Shown here: piece by piece, positions 56,118 through 64,000 of the stretch
Layout: the number at the start of each line of letters is the position of its first letter
Position numbering within the stretch: the first letter of the stretch is position 1
Assembly (NCBI RefSeq): GCF_003355515.1
Contig: NZ_CP031367.1
Location: 248,001 to 312,000, forward strand
Direction: 5' to 3'
DNA length: 64,000 bases
From: Aliarcobacter trophiarum LMG 25534
GTDB lineage: Bacteria; Campylobacterota; Campylobacteria; Campylobacterales; Arcobacteraceae
Program-made: the position numbers and the translations under genes
The notes under the pieces: generated by a model
The model's input: only the letters and a program-made list of their open reading frames with translations
Databases searched by the model: none
What the model was told of the DNA's origin: nothing

Positions 56118-57056
56118 TTATTTAAAAGCCATTGCTTCAGCTCTTTTTAAAAGCTCAACAGCACCTTTTTTTATAAACTCATTTGCAAAATCTCTTCCAG
56201 CCATTTCAAAACTATTTATATCTACAATTTTTTCATCTTTTATATACTCAGTTCCATCTGGTAAACCAACAATTGCATTGATTCTTACAGATTTCTCATC
56301 TAAAATAGTAGCCTTTACACCTATTGGAACTTGGCAACCGCCTTGTAAAGTATCTACAAAGCCTCTCTCAATTGTTGATTCAATTTGCGCATTTTTATCA
56401 TTTAAAACTTTTACTATCTCTATGATTTTTGGGTTTGTTGTTGTCTCTATTCCTAAAGTTGCTTGTCCCATAGATGGAATCATAGTTTCAACTGGGATAG
56501 GATAAAAATATTTTACCTCACCTTGAAGATTTAATTTCTCTATTCCTGTTGCTGCAAGTATTATTGCATCATATTCACCAGCATTTAGTTTTGCTATTCT
56601 TGTGTTTATATTTCCTCTTAAATCTTTAAGAGTAATATCAGGTCTTAGCATTTTTATAGCCATTCTTCGTCTTAAACTTGTAGTTCCTACAACTGCACCT
56701 TTTGGAAGTTCATCTATACTTTTATATTTGTTACTCAAAAGTGCATCTTGTGGATTAAATCTTTTTGAAACAGCAGCCAAAGTAAGCCCATCTTCAAACT
56801 GTGTTGGAACATCTTTTAAAGAGTGAACTGCTAAATGTGCACTACCTTCTAGCATTGCAACTTCAAGCTCTTTTGTAAAAAGCCCTTTTCCTCCAATTTT
56901 TGCCAAAGGAACATCAAGAATTTTATCCCCTTTTGTTACAAACTCTTGAAGCTCAATTTTCATATTTGGATAGTGTTTTTGAAGCTCTGATTTTATATAT
57001 TCACTTTGCCAAAGTGCCAGTTGGCTTCTTCTAGTTGCAATTACTAATTTTTCCAT
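56118..57056 (-). CDS. hemC: Hydroxymethylbilane synthase (porphobilinogen deaminase)
   Basis: Builds hydroxymethylbilane from four porphobilinogens for haem synthesis. The dipyrromethane cofactor attaches to C241 in QGGCQVPIG; VIATRRSQLALWQ, FTKELE, HSLKDVPT and RGNINTR with its binding arginines are present. 312 residues. ATG after GAGG, 11 bases past the Dsb-like gene. Haem supply matters for the many cytochromes encoded here. Confidence 0.97.
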   Translation of the reverse strand: MEKLVIATRRSQLALWQSEYIKSELQKHYPNMKIELQEFVTKGDKILDVPLAKIGGKGLFTKELEVAMLEGSAHLAVHSLKDVPTQFEDGLTLAAVSKRFNPQDALLSNKYKSIDELPKGAVVGTTSLRRRMAIKMLRPDITLKDLRGNINTRIAKLNAGEYDAIILAATGIEKLNLQGEVKYFYPIPVETMIPSMGQATLGIETTTNPKIIEIVKVLNDKNAQIESTIERGFVDTLQGGCQVPIGVKATILDEKSVRINAIVGLPDGTEYIKDEKIVDINSFEMAGRDFANEFIKKGAVELLKRAEAMAFK

Positions 57057-57067
57057 TGATTCCTCTT

Positions 57068-57901
57068 TTATTTTTTGATTAAAGATTTGTATAGCTCTTT
57101 AGTTGGGTCAATTTCACCATTTATATAGATAGTTGGAGTACCAGCAACTAAAAGGTCATCACCAAGTGCTATCTCTTTTTCAAGGCTATTTACAACATCT
57201 TTTTTATTTAAATCTTCAATTTTTATATTTGTTTGTAACTCTTTATTAAATGCGTTTAAGATAGTTTTATCATCTGTTGTTGATACTTCAAAATGTTTTT
57301 GCCAATCTACCTTATATGCTTTTAAAACAGCATCTTGCCCTAATTTTATCTTTGCGATATCAATTAATTTAGACAAAGTTGTAGATGCTGGGTGTATATG
57401 AGTTAGAGGAAATGCATAGTAATAAAGAGCTATATTATCACTATTTTTAGATACAAAATCGATAACTTCTGGAACATATTGCATACAAAATGGACAAAGA
57501 GGATCTGAAAAAATAACAATTTTATCTTTGGCTTTTTCATTTCCAGCTATTAGTTTTGATTTTTGATAATATTTATCTGTTATATTTGGAACAACAGTAG
57601 ATTTAAGTGATTTTGATGTTTTTATATCAAATAAATCAGTTGCTACAACTTTTCCATCACTAAATAGAGTATCTTTTATTTTCATATTTTTATCTTGAAT
57701 TACAGCATCAAAATCTAAAATATAGCCGTACCAACCTTTTACTTCAAGCTCTTTTTTGTAAAAAACTTTTATATTACTTGCTTTAACATTTGGGTTTTGT
57801 GATAATCTTTTTTTCTCAAAATCAACTACTAAGTTGTCATTTGCAAATAGAGTTGCACTTGCTATTGAACTTAAAACTAATAGCTTTGTAATTTTATTCA
57901 T
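57068..57901 (-). CDS. Periplasmic thiol:disulfide interchange protein, DsbC/DsbG-like
   Basis: 277 residues with signal peptide (cleavage after TLFA). The N-terminal 110 residues could be a dimerisation region; the thioredoxin-like domain has CPFC at 136-139 in FSDPLCPFCMQYVPE and cis-Pro in GTPTIYING. The pattern fits DsbC/DsbG or DsbA-type proteins; the N-terminal domain favours DsbC/G. Substrates may include the c-type cytochromes. ATG after AAAGGA. Confidence 0.82.
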   Translation of the reverse strand: MNKITKLLVLSSIASATLFANDNLVVDFEKKRLSQNPNVKASNIKVFYKKELEVKGWYGYILDFDAVIQDKNMKIKDTLFSDGKVVATDLFDIKTSKSLKSTVVPNITDKYYQKSKLIAGNEKAKDKIVIFSDPLCPFCMQYVPEVIDFVSKNSDNIALYYYAFPLTHIHPASTTLSKLIDIAKIKLGQDAVLKAYKVDWQKHFEVSTTDDKTILNAFNKELQTNIKIEDLNKKDVVNSLEKEIALGDDLLVAGTPTIYINGEIDPTKELYKSLIKK

Positions 57902-57961
57902 ATTCTTTTCCTTTTAAATAAATTTGTAGTCTATCTTTTTTTGTTTAATTGAAGGTTAATC

Positions 57962-59620
57962 TTAACTCTTCGATTTTACTGTAATTTTTTTTAAATCAAA
58001 TAGCTCTTTTGCACGGTTAAGCATCTTTGAATTTAAAATATCATCAATTTGTAGCTCTTTTGAAGCTACTGTTTCATTTTTACTTTTTGTCATATCAGCA
58101 ACACAACCAGCACCTTGCTCTATATCTTCTATTATTGAATCAGTTTGATTTAAAAAATTAACATCATCTTCTAAAGGCTTTTTTAATAAGGTGGCCTCCT
58201 CCTTTTTAAAATCTAGCTCTATTGATGAGCCAAAAATATCTTGAGCAAATGTTTTTATAAGTCCAAAATATTTAAATAGGAGTTGCCTCTCTTCATCTTT
58301 TGCATAAGAGATTATATTTAGAGTATTATTTGAAAAACCACTAAATATGAAGTTTTTTTCAAAACATTCTCCTAAAGTTGGGTCTCTATCATAAACTTTT
58401 TCTATTAAAAGCTGGTATTTGTCATTATCATTGTTACTCTCTTCTAAAAAAGGTACATAAGCTACATCTTCAAAACTACTATTTTCTACAGTTTTCTCTT
58501 CTTTAATAGTATTTTGTTCTACTGTTTCTATTTTTGCTTCAACTTTTGTAGGTATCTTTTCAATCTGTTCAATAATTTCATCTATACTTTTTAAGTTAGT
58601 TGCCTCAATTAGTTTAAGTAAAGTCAAAATTAAAACAAAGCCATCATCACTATTTAAAGTTAAAAGGTATTTTGCATCACTTAAAATTCTAAAAAATCTA
58701 TCATATAAAGTAATATCAAATCTTACATCTTTTGATAGCATTTTATCTTTTAAAAAAATTGCAATTTCATCACAAATTTGACCAACTTCATATGATTGAA
58801 GCTCTTGAAGTAGTGGATTTATATCCTCTTTATTTAAAATTACTTTAAATATTTTTTCCATCAAAGCAGGGTTTATTAATCCTAGCATATCAACCACACT
58901 AGAAGTTGCAACTTTCCCTTTTGAAAATATAATAGATTGGTCAAGTAGAGTCAAAGTGTCTCTTAAGCTTCCTTGTCCACTTCTTGCAAGTATATCTAAA
59001 GCATCTTTTTCGAAAGAGATATTCTCAAGATTTAGTATATGAGAAAGATGATGAACTACATCATTTTGTGATATTTTATTAAACCTAAAGTGTTGAGTAC
59101 GGCTAAGGATTGTTGCTGGAAGTTTTAGAGCATCTGTTGTCGCAAGAATAAATTTTACAAAAGGTGGTGGCTCTTCAAGTGTTTTTAATAAAGCATTAAA
59201 AGCTTGAGTTGTAAGCATATGAACTTCATCTATGATAAAAACCTTATATCTTGCAAGATTTGGTTTATATTTTGTATGCTCGATTAGTTCTTTTATATCA
59301 TCAATTCCTCTATTACTAGCAGCATCCATTTCTATAATATCAAGATGTTTTCCACTCTTTGCACTAAGACAATTTTCACAAATCTCACAAGGTTTACTCG
59401 TTGGCCCATTTACACATAAAAGTGCTTTTGCCATAATTCTAGCAGTACTTGTTTTTCCACTTCCTCTAAGCCCAGAAAATAAATAGGCATGAGATAATCT
59501 TTTGCTATCAAGTGCAAGGCTAAGAGTTTGAGAAATTGTAGTTTGCCCTATTAAATCTTCAAATTTTTCAGGTCTATATTTTAGAGCTAAAACTCTATCA
59601 TCTTTTATATTTGCACTCAT
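57962..59620 (-). CDS. dnaX: DNA polymerase III subunits tau/gamma
   Basis: Clamp-loader ATPase. Walker A GLRGSGKTS at 50-58, zinc cysteines C69, C78, C81, C84, Walker B IIDEVHML, sensor TILSRTQHFRF. I start at ATG 59620 (552 residues), which overlaps the murI stop as ATGA; the ATG at 59629 has its ribosome site too close. A frameshift signal at 58164-58203 could give a second product of 485 residues (gamma-like) by stepping back one base after codon 481. Confidence 0.95.
   Translation of the reverse strand: MSANIKDDRVLALKYRPEKFEDLIGQTTISQTLSLALDSKRLSHAYLFSGLRGSGKTSTARIMAKALLCVNGPTSKPCEICENCLSAKSGKHLDIIEMDAASNRGIDDIKELIEHTKYKPNLARYKVFIIDEVHMLTTQAFNALLKTLEEPPPFVKFILATTDALKLPATILSRTQHFRFNKISQNDVVHHLSHILNLENISFEKDALDILARSGQGSLRDTLTLLDQSIIFSKGKVATSSVVDMLGLINPALMEKIFKVILNKEDINPLLQELQSYEVGQICDEIAIFLKDKMLSKDVRFDITLYDRFFRILSDAKYLLTLNSDDGFVLILTLLKLIEATNLKSIDEIIEQIEKIPTKVEAKIETVEQNTIKEEKTVENSSFEDVAYVPFLEESNNDNDKYQLLIEKVYDRDPTLGECFEKNFIFSGFSNNTLNIISYAKDEERQLLFKYFGLIKTFAQDIFGSSIELDFKKEEATLLKKPLEDDVNFLNQTDSIIEDIEQGAGCVADMTKSKNETVASKELQIDDILNSKMLNRAKELFDLKKITVKSKS
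58164..58203 (-). promoter_or_regulatory. Candidate programmed -1 frameshift site in dnaX
   Basis: Slippery heptamer A AAA AAG at 58178-58184, in the correct phase (AAA is codon 480, AAG codon 481). AGGAGGAGG at 58195-58203 lies ten bases upstream, the spacing of the stimulatory Shine-Dalgarno in E. coli dnaX. After a -1 shift, four codons (Ala-Phe-Arg-Arg) precede TGA at 58164-58166. I see no strong downstream hairpin. Confidence 0.65.
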
Positions 59621-60402
59621 AATTCGCATTTCCTCATATTAAATTTATTTTTCCCTAAAATTATCTTTACCATATCAGAATTTATCTTTCCAGTATATAA
59701 AATATCTATACTTAACTTATCATTACTACTATTTTGTAAATCTTGACTAAGAGCCATAACTCTTTTTGCAATTGCATCACCTGTATCAATCAAAAGGACA
59801 TCATCTCCAACAATATCTAAAATTGTCTTTTTTACTAAAGGGTAGTGAGTACAACCTAAAACTATTGTATCAATCTTATTATGGAGCATCGGTTTTAACC
59901 AACTTTCAAGCATAGAGTAGGTTTTTAAGCTATTTATTTCTCCTTTTTCAATCTGCTCAACTAGTCCAATACAAGCTTGTTCATATAATTTTACTTCACT
60001 TTTTGTTGTTAATTCATTTGCTAAAAGTTGATATTTTTCACCTTTTAGTGTTGAAGCAGTTGCTAAAATACCTATATTCCCAGTTTTTGTATTGTTTATT
60101 GCAGGTTTTATCCCTGGTTCTGTACCTATAATTATCAAAGATGGGAAAACTTCTCTTAAATGTTTTATAGCAACAGATGTAGCAGTATTACAAGCAATTA
60201 CAAGAGCATCTATTTTATAGTTCTCCAATAAAAAATTTGCAATTTTTTCAGATCTTAAAAAAATCTCATCTTTATTTTTATCTCCGTAAGGTGCATATAA
60301 AGTATCAGCTATATAGAATATTTCAGCACCTTTTAGATTTTTTATAATTGCATTTAATACAGTTAAGCCACCAAGACCTGAATCAAAAACTCCTATTTTC
60401 AA
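59617..60402 (-). CDS. murI: Glutamate racemase
   Basis: Supplies D-glutamate for peptidoglycan. The two catalytic cysteines are in ACNTATS (C70) and GCTHYPL (near 183), with FDSGLGGLTV at the N-terminus. 261 residues. TTG start at 60402 with GGAAC upstream. Coupled to dnaX by ATGA. No other gene precedes it on this strand. Confidence 0.96.
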   Translation of the reverse strand: MKIGVFDSGLGGLTVLNAIIKNLKGAEIFYIADTLYAPYGDKNKDEIFLRSEKIANFLLENYKIDALVIACNTATSVAIKHLREVFPSLIIIGTEPGIKPAINNTKTGNIGILATASTLKGEKYQLLANELTTKSEVKLYEQACIGLVEQIEKGEINSLKTYSMLESWLKPMLHNKIDTIVLGCTHYPLVKKTILDIVGDDVLLIDTGDAIAKRVMALSQDLQNSSNDKLSIDILYTGKINSDMVKIILGKNKFNMRKCEL

Positions 60403-60455
60403 ATAGTTCCTTATTAAAATTTTGGCAAAATTATAGCTAAAAAGATATAACTAAA

Positions 60456-61163
60456 ATGTTAAACAAATTAATTTTAAAAGGAGATCTTTTGTTTTATTAT
60501 GAGCATCCGTATAAGCCTATTTTATTTGAGGATACAAAGAGAGTTATAGTAGGAACTTTACCGCCACCTAGATTTTTTCTTAAGAATTTAAAAGAAGAAG
60601 ATGTAGATTTCCCTTATGGTTCAAAAGATAATCTTTTATGGAAAATATTGGATAAACTATTTTTTTTAAATCTAAATTATAAAAATAGTACTACAGAGAT
60701 AGATAAAAGGCTAAATTTTCTAAAAACTAATAAGATAGGAATTTGTGATATTGTACAATCTTGTAAAAAAGAGGTACTAGATTCTAGTGATAACTCTATG
60801 AAGGATGTTATTTTAAGAGATATTTTCTACTATTTAAAAGAGTATAAAAATATAGATACAATTTTATTTACAGGAAAAAATTCAAAAAACTCTCCTGAGT
60901 ATTTTTTTCGGCAAATTATAAAAAAGAAGAATATTAAATATGAAAAGCTTGAAAATGATTTTTTAAGAGTTCATAAATTTGTTTTTGAAAATAGAACTAT
61001 TTTTACAATATCTTTAATATCTCCTTCAAATGCTGCAAATAGGTCTATTGGTTCAAATCATTTATATAAAAAAGAGAGAGAAAAGAGTATAAATTTTACA
61101 AATTTTGATTTTAGATTAAATGAATATAAAAAGGCTTTAGAGTTTGAAAACTTAAAATTTTAA
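60456..61163 (+). CDS. Uracil-DNA-glycosylase-superfamily-like protein
   Basis: 235 residues. VIVGTLPPPRFF near 30-42 is in place of the superfamily water-activating motif, PYGSKDNLLWKIL follows as in MUG/HDG-type glycosylases, KIGICDIVQSCKKE gives the central strand, and ISPSNAANRS near 190 resembles the second (leucine-loop) motif HPSxxNR. I infer a base-excision enzyme of a non-standard family; specificity is open. No Shine-Dalgarno is visible before the ATG, so the start is uncertain. Confidence 0.6.
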   Translation: MLNKLILKGDLLFYYEHPYKPILFEDTKRVIVGTLPPPRFFLKNLKEEDVDFPYGSKDNLLWKILDKLFFLNLNYKNSTTEIDKRLNFLKTNKIGICDIVQSCKKEVLDSSDNSMKDVILRDIFYYLKEYKNIDTILFTGKNSKNSPEYFFRQIIKKKNIKYEKLENDFLRVHKFVFENRTIFTISLISPSNAANRSIGSNHLYKKEREKSINFTNFDFRLNEYKKALEFENLKF

Positions 61164-61241
61164 TTGAATAAAAGGGGATAAATTTTAAGTTTTCAATAGT
61201 GATTGTAAAATGTTGTGAGAGGTTTAAATTGTATTTAAAGC

Positions 61242-61259
61242 TTAAGGAAAAATCCTTAA
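61242..61259. terminator. Weak hairpin downstream of gdhA
   Basis: TTAAGGA/TCCTTAA with a four-base loop between the convergent glycosylase-like gene and gdhA. T tail poor; moderate support. Confidence 0.45.
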
Positions 61260-61272
61260 ACTCAGTTTTTTA

Positions 61273-62625
61273 TCAAACAATTCCTTGTTCAATCATAGCA
61301 TCAGCTACTCTTCTAAACCCAGCAATATTAGCTCCTAAGACAAAGTTTGTAGGTTCACCAAACTCTTCAGCTGTTTTGCTTACTCTTTGGAAAATTCCAT
61401 ACATAATTTGCTCTAATTTTGCATCAACCTCTTCAAAAGTCCAAGAAACCATAGAAGCATTTTGAGCCATTTCAAGTTGGCTTGTTGCAACTCCACCAGC
61501 ATTTGCTGCTTTTCCAGGTCCATAAGCTATTTTTTTCTCAACAAAATAGTCAACAGCTTCATTTGTTGATGGCATATTTGCACCTTCACTTACACAAAAA
61601 CATCCATTTTTTATAAGCTCTTTCGCATCTTCAAGATTTAATTCATTTTGTGTAGCACTTGGGAATGCTGCAAAACATGGAATTGACCAAATGGCATTTC
61701 TATCTTTTGGATAATCTTCAACAGGAGTATAAACTGCTTGTTTTCTATATTTTACATATTCACTTAGTCTTGCTCTTTGGTTCTCTTTTAGCTCTTTTAA
61801 TAGATCTAAATCAATTCCTTCTTCATCCAAAATCATACCTTTTGAATCACTACAAGCAATTGGTAAAGCACCAACATGATAAAGTTTTTCAATAGTATAA
61901 ATAGATACATTACCAGAACCAGAAACTATACATCTTTTACCTTTTAAAGTTTCACCTTTAGCATCTAGCATATTTTTTGCAAAATATACACAACCATAAC
62001 CAGTTGCTTCTGTTCTTGCTAAGCTTCCACCCCATTTTAAAGATTTTCCTGTAAATGTTCCATCATATACATTTGCAAGTTTTTTGTACATTCCAAACAT
62101 ATATCCTATCTCTCTTGCTCCAACTCCAATATCTCCAGCTGGAACATCTGTTGTTGCTCCAATATGTCTATATAACTCTGTTACAAAGGCTTGACAAAAT
62201 GCCATTATTTCATTATTGCTTTTACCTTTTGGATCAAAATCACTTCCACCTTTTCCTCCACCAATTTGAAGACCTGTAAGTGCATTTTTGAATATTTGTT
62301 CAAAACCTAAGAATTTAATAATTCCAGTATTTACAGTAGGGTGAAATCTTAATCCACCTTTGTATGGTCCTAAAGTTGAACTAAATTGGATTCTATATCC
62401 TTTATTGATTTGGATCTCTCCTTTATCATCAACCCAAGTAACTCTAAACATAATTTGTCTTTCAGGTTCAACCAATCTTTCTAAAACCTTAAAATCTTTA
62501 TATTTTGGGTATTTTTCGAATAGTGGTTCTAGTGAGTGTAAAACCTCTTCGGCTGCTTGATGAAACTCATCTTGACCAGGACTTGTTCTTTTTAGATACT
62601 CTAAAAGTTCATTTATATTTGCCAT
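61273..62625 (-). CDS. gdhA: Glutamate dehydrogenase, NADP-type
   Basis: 450-residue hexameric enzyme making glutamate from 2-oxoglutarate and ammonia. GGLRFHPTVN, GGGKGGSDFDPKGKS with the catalytic lysines, PAGDIGVGAREIGY and the dinucleotide loop SGSGNVS are present. Length and motif spacing match the bacterial NADP family. ATG after AAGGAAGG; own promoter likely at 62677. Confidence 0.96.
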   Translation of the reverse strand: MANINELLEYLKRTSPGQDEFHQAAEEVLHSLEPLFEKYPKYKDFKVLERLVEPERQIMFRVTWVDDKGEIQINKGYRIQFSSTLGPYKGGLRFHPTVNTGIIKFLGFEQIFKNALTGLQIGGGKGGSDFDPKGKSNNEIMAFCQAFVTELYRHIGATTDVPAGDIGVGAREIGYMFGMYKKLANVYDGTFTGKSLKWGGSLARTEATGYGCVYFAKNMLDAKGETLKGKRCIVSGSGNVSIYTIEKLYHVGALPIACSDSKGMILDEEGIDLDLLKELKENQRARLSEYVKYRKQAVYTPVEDYPKDRNAIWSIPCFAAFPSATQNELNLEDAKELIKNGCFCVSEGANMPSTNEAVDYFVEKKIAYGPGKAANAGGVATSQLEMAQNASMVSWTFEEVDAKLEQIMYGIFQRVSKTAEEFGEPTNFVLGANIAGFRRVADAMIEQGIV

Positions 62626-62676
62626 TTTCCTTCCTTTTATTCAAATTTCGGGTTAGGAGTTTATCAGAAAATTTAT

Positions 62677-62682
62677 TTTATA
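62677..62682 (-). promoter_or_regulatory. Possible -10 box of gdhA
   Basis: TATAAA (within TATAAAAT) on the minus strand, 52 bases before the gdhA ATG. The leader contains no clear fold. Confidence 0.35.
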
Positions 62683-62695
62683 TTGTTTAAATTTA

Positions 62696-62729
62696 GGTAA
62701 AATCTTTACAAATTCGTAAATCTTTTACC
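62696..62729. terminator. Imperfect hairpin after rho
   Basis: GGTAAAA and TTTTACC outer arms, a two-base internal mismatch, then TTTAC/GTAAA inner arms and a six-base loop. On the plus strand six T follow. Likely separates rho from gdhA. Confidence 0.45.
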
Positions 62730-62762
62730 TTTTTTCACATATTTAAGGAGATTTTAAGTATT

Positions 62763-64000
62763 TTATTCGTTCATTGAAGCAAAAAAATCATCATTGTTTT
62801 TTGTTTTTTGCATTTTTGGGTATAAGAATTTTAAAACATCTACTTCATCCATTTCACTCATAGCATTTCTTAAAATCCAAGTTTTTTGTAAAATATCAGG
62901 TGTTAAAAGAAGCTCTTCTTTTCTTGTTCCAGATTTTACTATATCAATAGCAGGATATACTCTTTTATTTGCAGAGTTTCTACTTAAAACTACTTCAGAG
63001 TTTCCTGTTCCTTTAAACTCTTCAAAAATAACTTCGTCCATTTTTGAACCAGTATCAATTAAAGCTGTTGATATAATTGTTAAACTTCCACCCTCTTCAA
63101 TATTTCTAGCAGCACCAAAAAATCTTTTTGGTTTATGTAAAGCATTTGCATCAACTCCACCTGAAAGAACTTTCCCTGAGCTTGGAGTAACTGTGTTATA
63201 TGCTCTTGCTAATCTTGTAATTGAATCAAGTAAAATAACTACATCTTTTTTCATCTCAACAAGTCTTTTTGCTTTTTCAATAACTATTTCAGCAACTCTT
63301 ACATGGTTTTGTGCTGGTAAATCAAAAGTTGAACTATAAACTTCACCCTTTACACTTCTTTGCATATCTGTAACTTCTTCAGGTCTTTCATCTATTAATA
63401 AAACCATTAAAGTAACTTCAGGATGGTTTTTACTAATTGCATGAGCTAACTCTTTTAATAGTTCAGTCTTACCAGTTTTTGGTGGAGCAACTATTAAACT
63501 TCTTTGACCTTTCCCCATTGGTGCAAAAAGATCAAGCACTCTTCCTGTTAATTTTTGTGAATCGAACTCAAATTTAAATTTTGTTGTAGAGTATAGAGGT
63601 GTTAAGTTATCAAAAAGAGGTCTATTTTTTGACTCTTTAACAGGTAGATAGTTTATTGCTTCAATTTTAAGTAGAGCATTATATTTTTCACTATCTTTAT
63701 TTGGTGGTCGAACTTGTCCTGTTACAATATCTCCAGTTCTTAGAGCAAATTTTTTAATTTGAGTGGCACTTACATATGAGTCATTTGAAGTATCTGAGAA
63801 GTTACCATCAATGGCTCGTAAAAATCCAAATCCACCATCTTTTATCTCAAGAATTCCAGTAAATAAGATAAAACCACCAGCATCTATTTGTGAAGCTAAT
63901 ATCATAAACATCAAATCTTGTCGTTTTAGCTCTTGAGGGTTTTCAACATCCAAATCATTTGCAATATCTATTAGAGTTTCAATAGGAAGCTCCCTTAATT
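62763..64000 (-). CDS. rho: Transcription termination factor Rho, 5' end outside window
   Basis: RNA-dependent hexameric ATPase. The frame stays open to the right edge (upstream residues read [16 protein letters not shown], the normal Rho N-terminus), so the TTG at 63953 is not the start and only a few N-terminal residues are missing. Cold-shock-type RNA-binding domain with GFGFLRA, Walker [10 protein letters not shown], Walker [17 protein letters not shown] and the R/Q loops follow. It ends 137 bases before gdhA. Confidence 0.95.
   Translation of the reverse strand, partial: LRELPIETLIDIANDLDVENPQELKRQDLMFMILASQIDAGGFILFTGILEIKDGGFGFLRAIDGNFSDTSNDSYVSATQIKKFALRTGDIVTGQVRPPNKDSEKYNALLKIEAINYLPVKESKNRPLFDNLTPLYSTTKFKFEFDSQKLTGRVLDLFAPMGKGQRSLIVAPPKTGKTELLKELAHAISKNHPEVTLMVLLIDERPEEVTDMQRSVKGEVYSSTFDLPAQNHVRVAEIVIEKAKRLVEMKKDVVILLDSITRLARAYNTVTPSSGKVLSGGVDANALHKPKRFFGAARNIEEGGSLTIISTALIDTGSKMDEVIFEEFKGTGNSEVVLSRNSANKRVYPAIDIVKSGTRKEELLLTPDILQKTWILRNAMSEMDEVDVLKFLYPKMQKTKNNDDFFASMNE

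Overview
The window looks like chromosomal core sequence from an Arcobacter-group member of the Campylobacterota. The evidence is a very AT-rich composition, tightly packed short-spaced operons, TTG starts on many genes, promoters with a clear TATAAT-type -10 box but no obvious -35 box, and gene orders that I recognise from Campylobacter jejuni: gap-pgk-tpiA-fabI beside nadD-rsfS; ctpA-purC-purS-purQ-(SH3 protein)-plsC-crcB; htrA with a CprRS-like two-component pair; ccoNOQP followed by a DUF4006 gene and an addB-like gene; rep helicase-truB-ispE-smpB. The genus call is inference from memory; no search was run.

Layout. 1-2.6 kb: end of a maf-like gene, an MFS exporter and a di-haem cytochrome c peroxidase. 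2.7-7.9 kb: dxs, hisC, pheA, lysA. 8.2-12.9 kb: fabI, tpiA, pgk, gap on the minus strand and nadD, rsfS divergently. 12.9-15.5 kb: argS, two tandem tatA copies, crcB. 15.5-20.5 kb: plsC, a membrane-anchored SH3-like protein, purQ, purS, purC, ctpA. 20.5-23.5 kb: a YfgM/BamB-like pair, truD, dksA. 23.6-26.7 kb: a four-gene operon of unknown function (small membrane protein, FtsX-type permease, ABC ATPase, eight-helix membrane protein with Cys pairs). 27.1-27.4 kb: tRNA-Cys, tRNA-Ser and tRNA-Leu genes. 27.5-34.9 kb: ilvD, htrA, two-component system, a Cys-rich small protein, a lipoprotein, a SIMPL protein, a four-helix membrane protein. 35-43.4 kb: alaS, trxA, trxB, dapB, purF, a YhcC-type radical SAM protein, a LysR regulator. 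43.5-47.7 kb: rep/uvrD helicase, truB, ispE, smpB. 47.9-55 kb: the cbb3 oxidase operon with accessory genes (one only 30 codons long) and an AddB-like nuclease. 55-64 kb: isochorismatase-like hydrolase, FMN split-barrel protein, hemC, a Dsb-like protein, dnaX, murI, a DNA-glycosylase-like protein, gdhA, and rho, which runs off the right end.

Most genes are housekeeping: isoprenoid, aromatic, lysine, branched-chain and purine synthesis, glycolysis, NAD synthesis, fatty-acid and phospholipid synthesis, tRNA charging, envelope quality control and microaerobic respiration. There are no insertion sequences, CRISPR arrays, prophage or rRNA genes that I can see.

The observations most worth checking are: a bacterial-type programmed -1 frameshift signal in dnaX (in-frame A AAA AAG preceded at the right distance by AGGAGGAGG); the ABC/redox-cysteine operon at 23.6-26.7 kb; two mutually exclusive hairpins over the ribosome binding site of the gene at 34.5 kb; a 30-residue membrane peptide gene inside the cbb3 operon; probable ATT start codons on the CprR-like regulator and on the first gene of the ABC operon; and loss of flagellar/csrA genes from two otherwise conserved loci.
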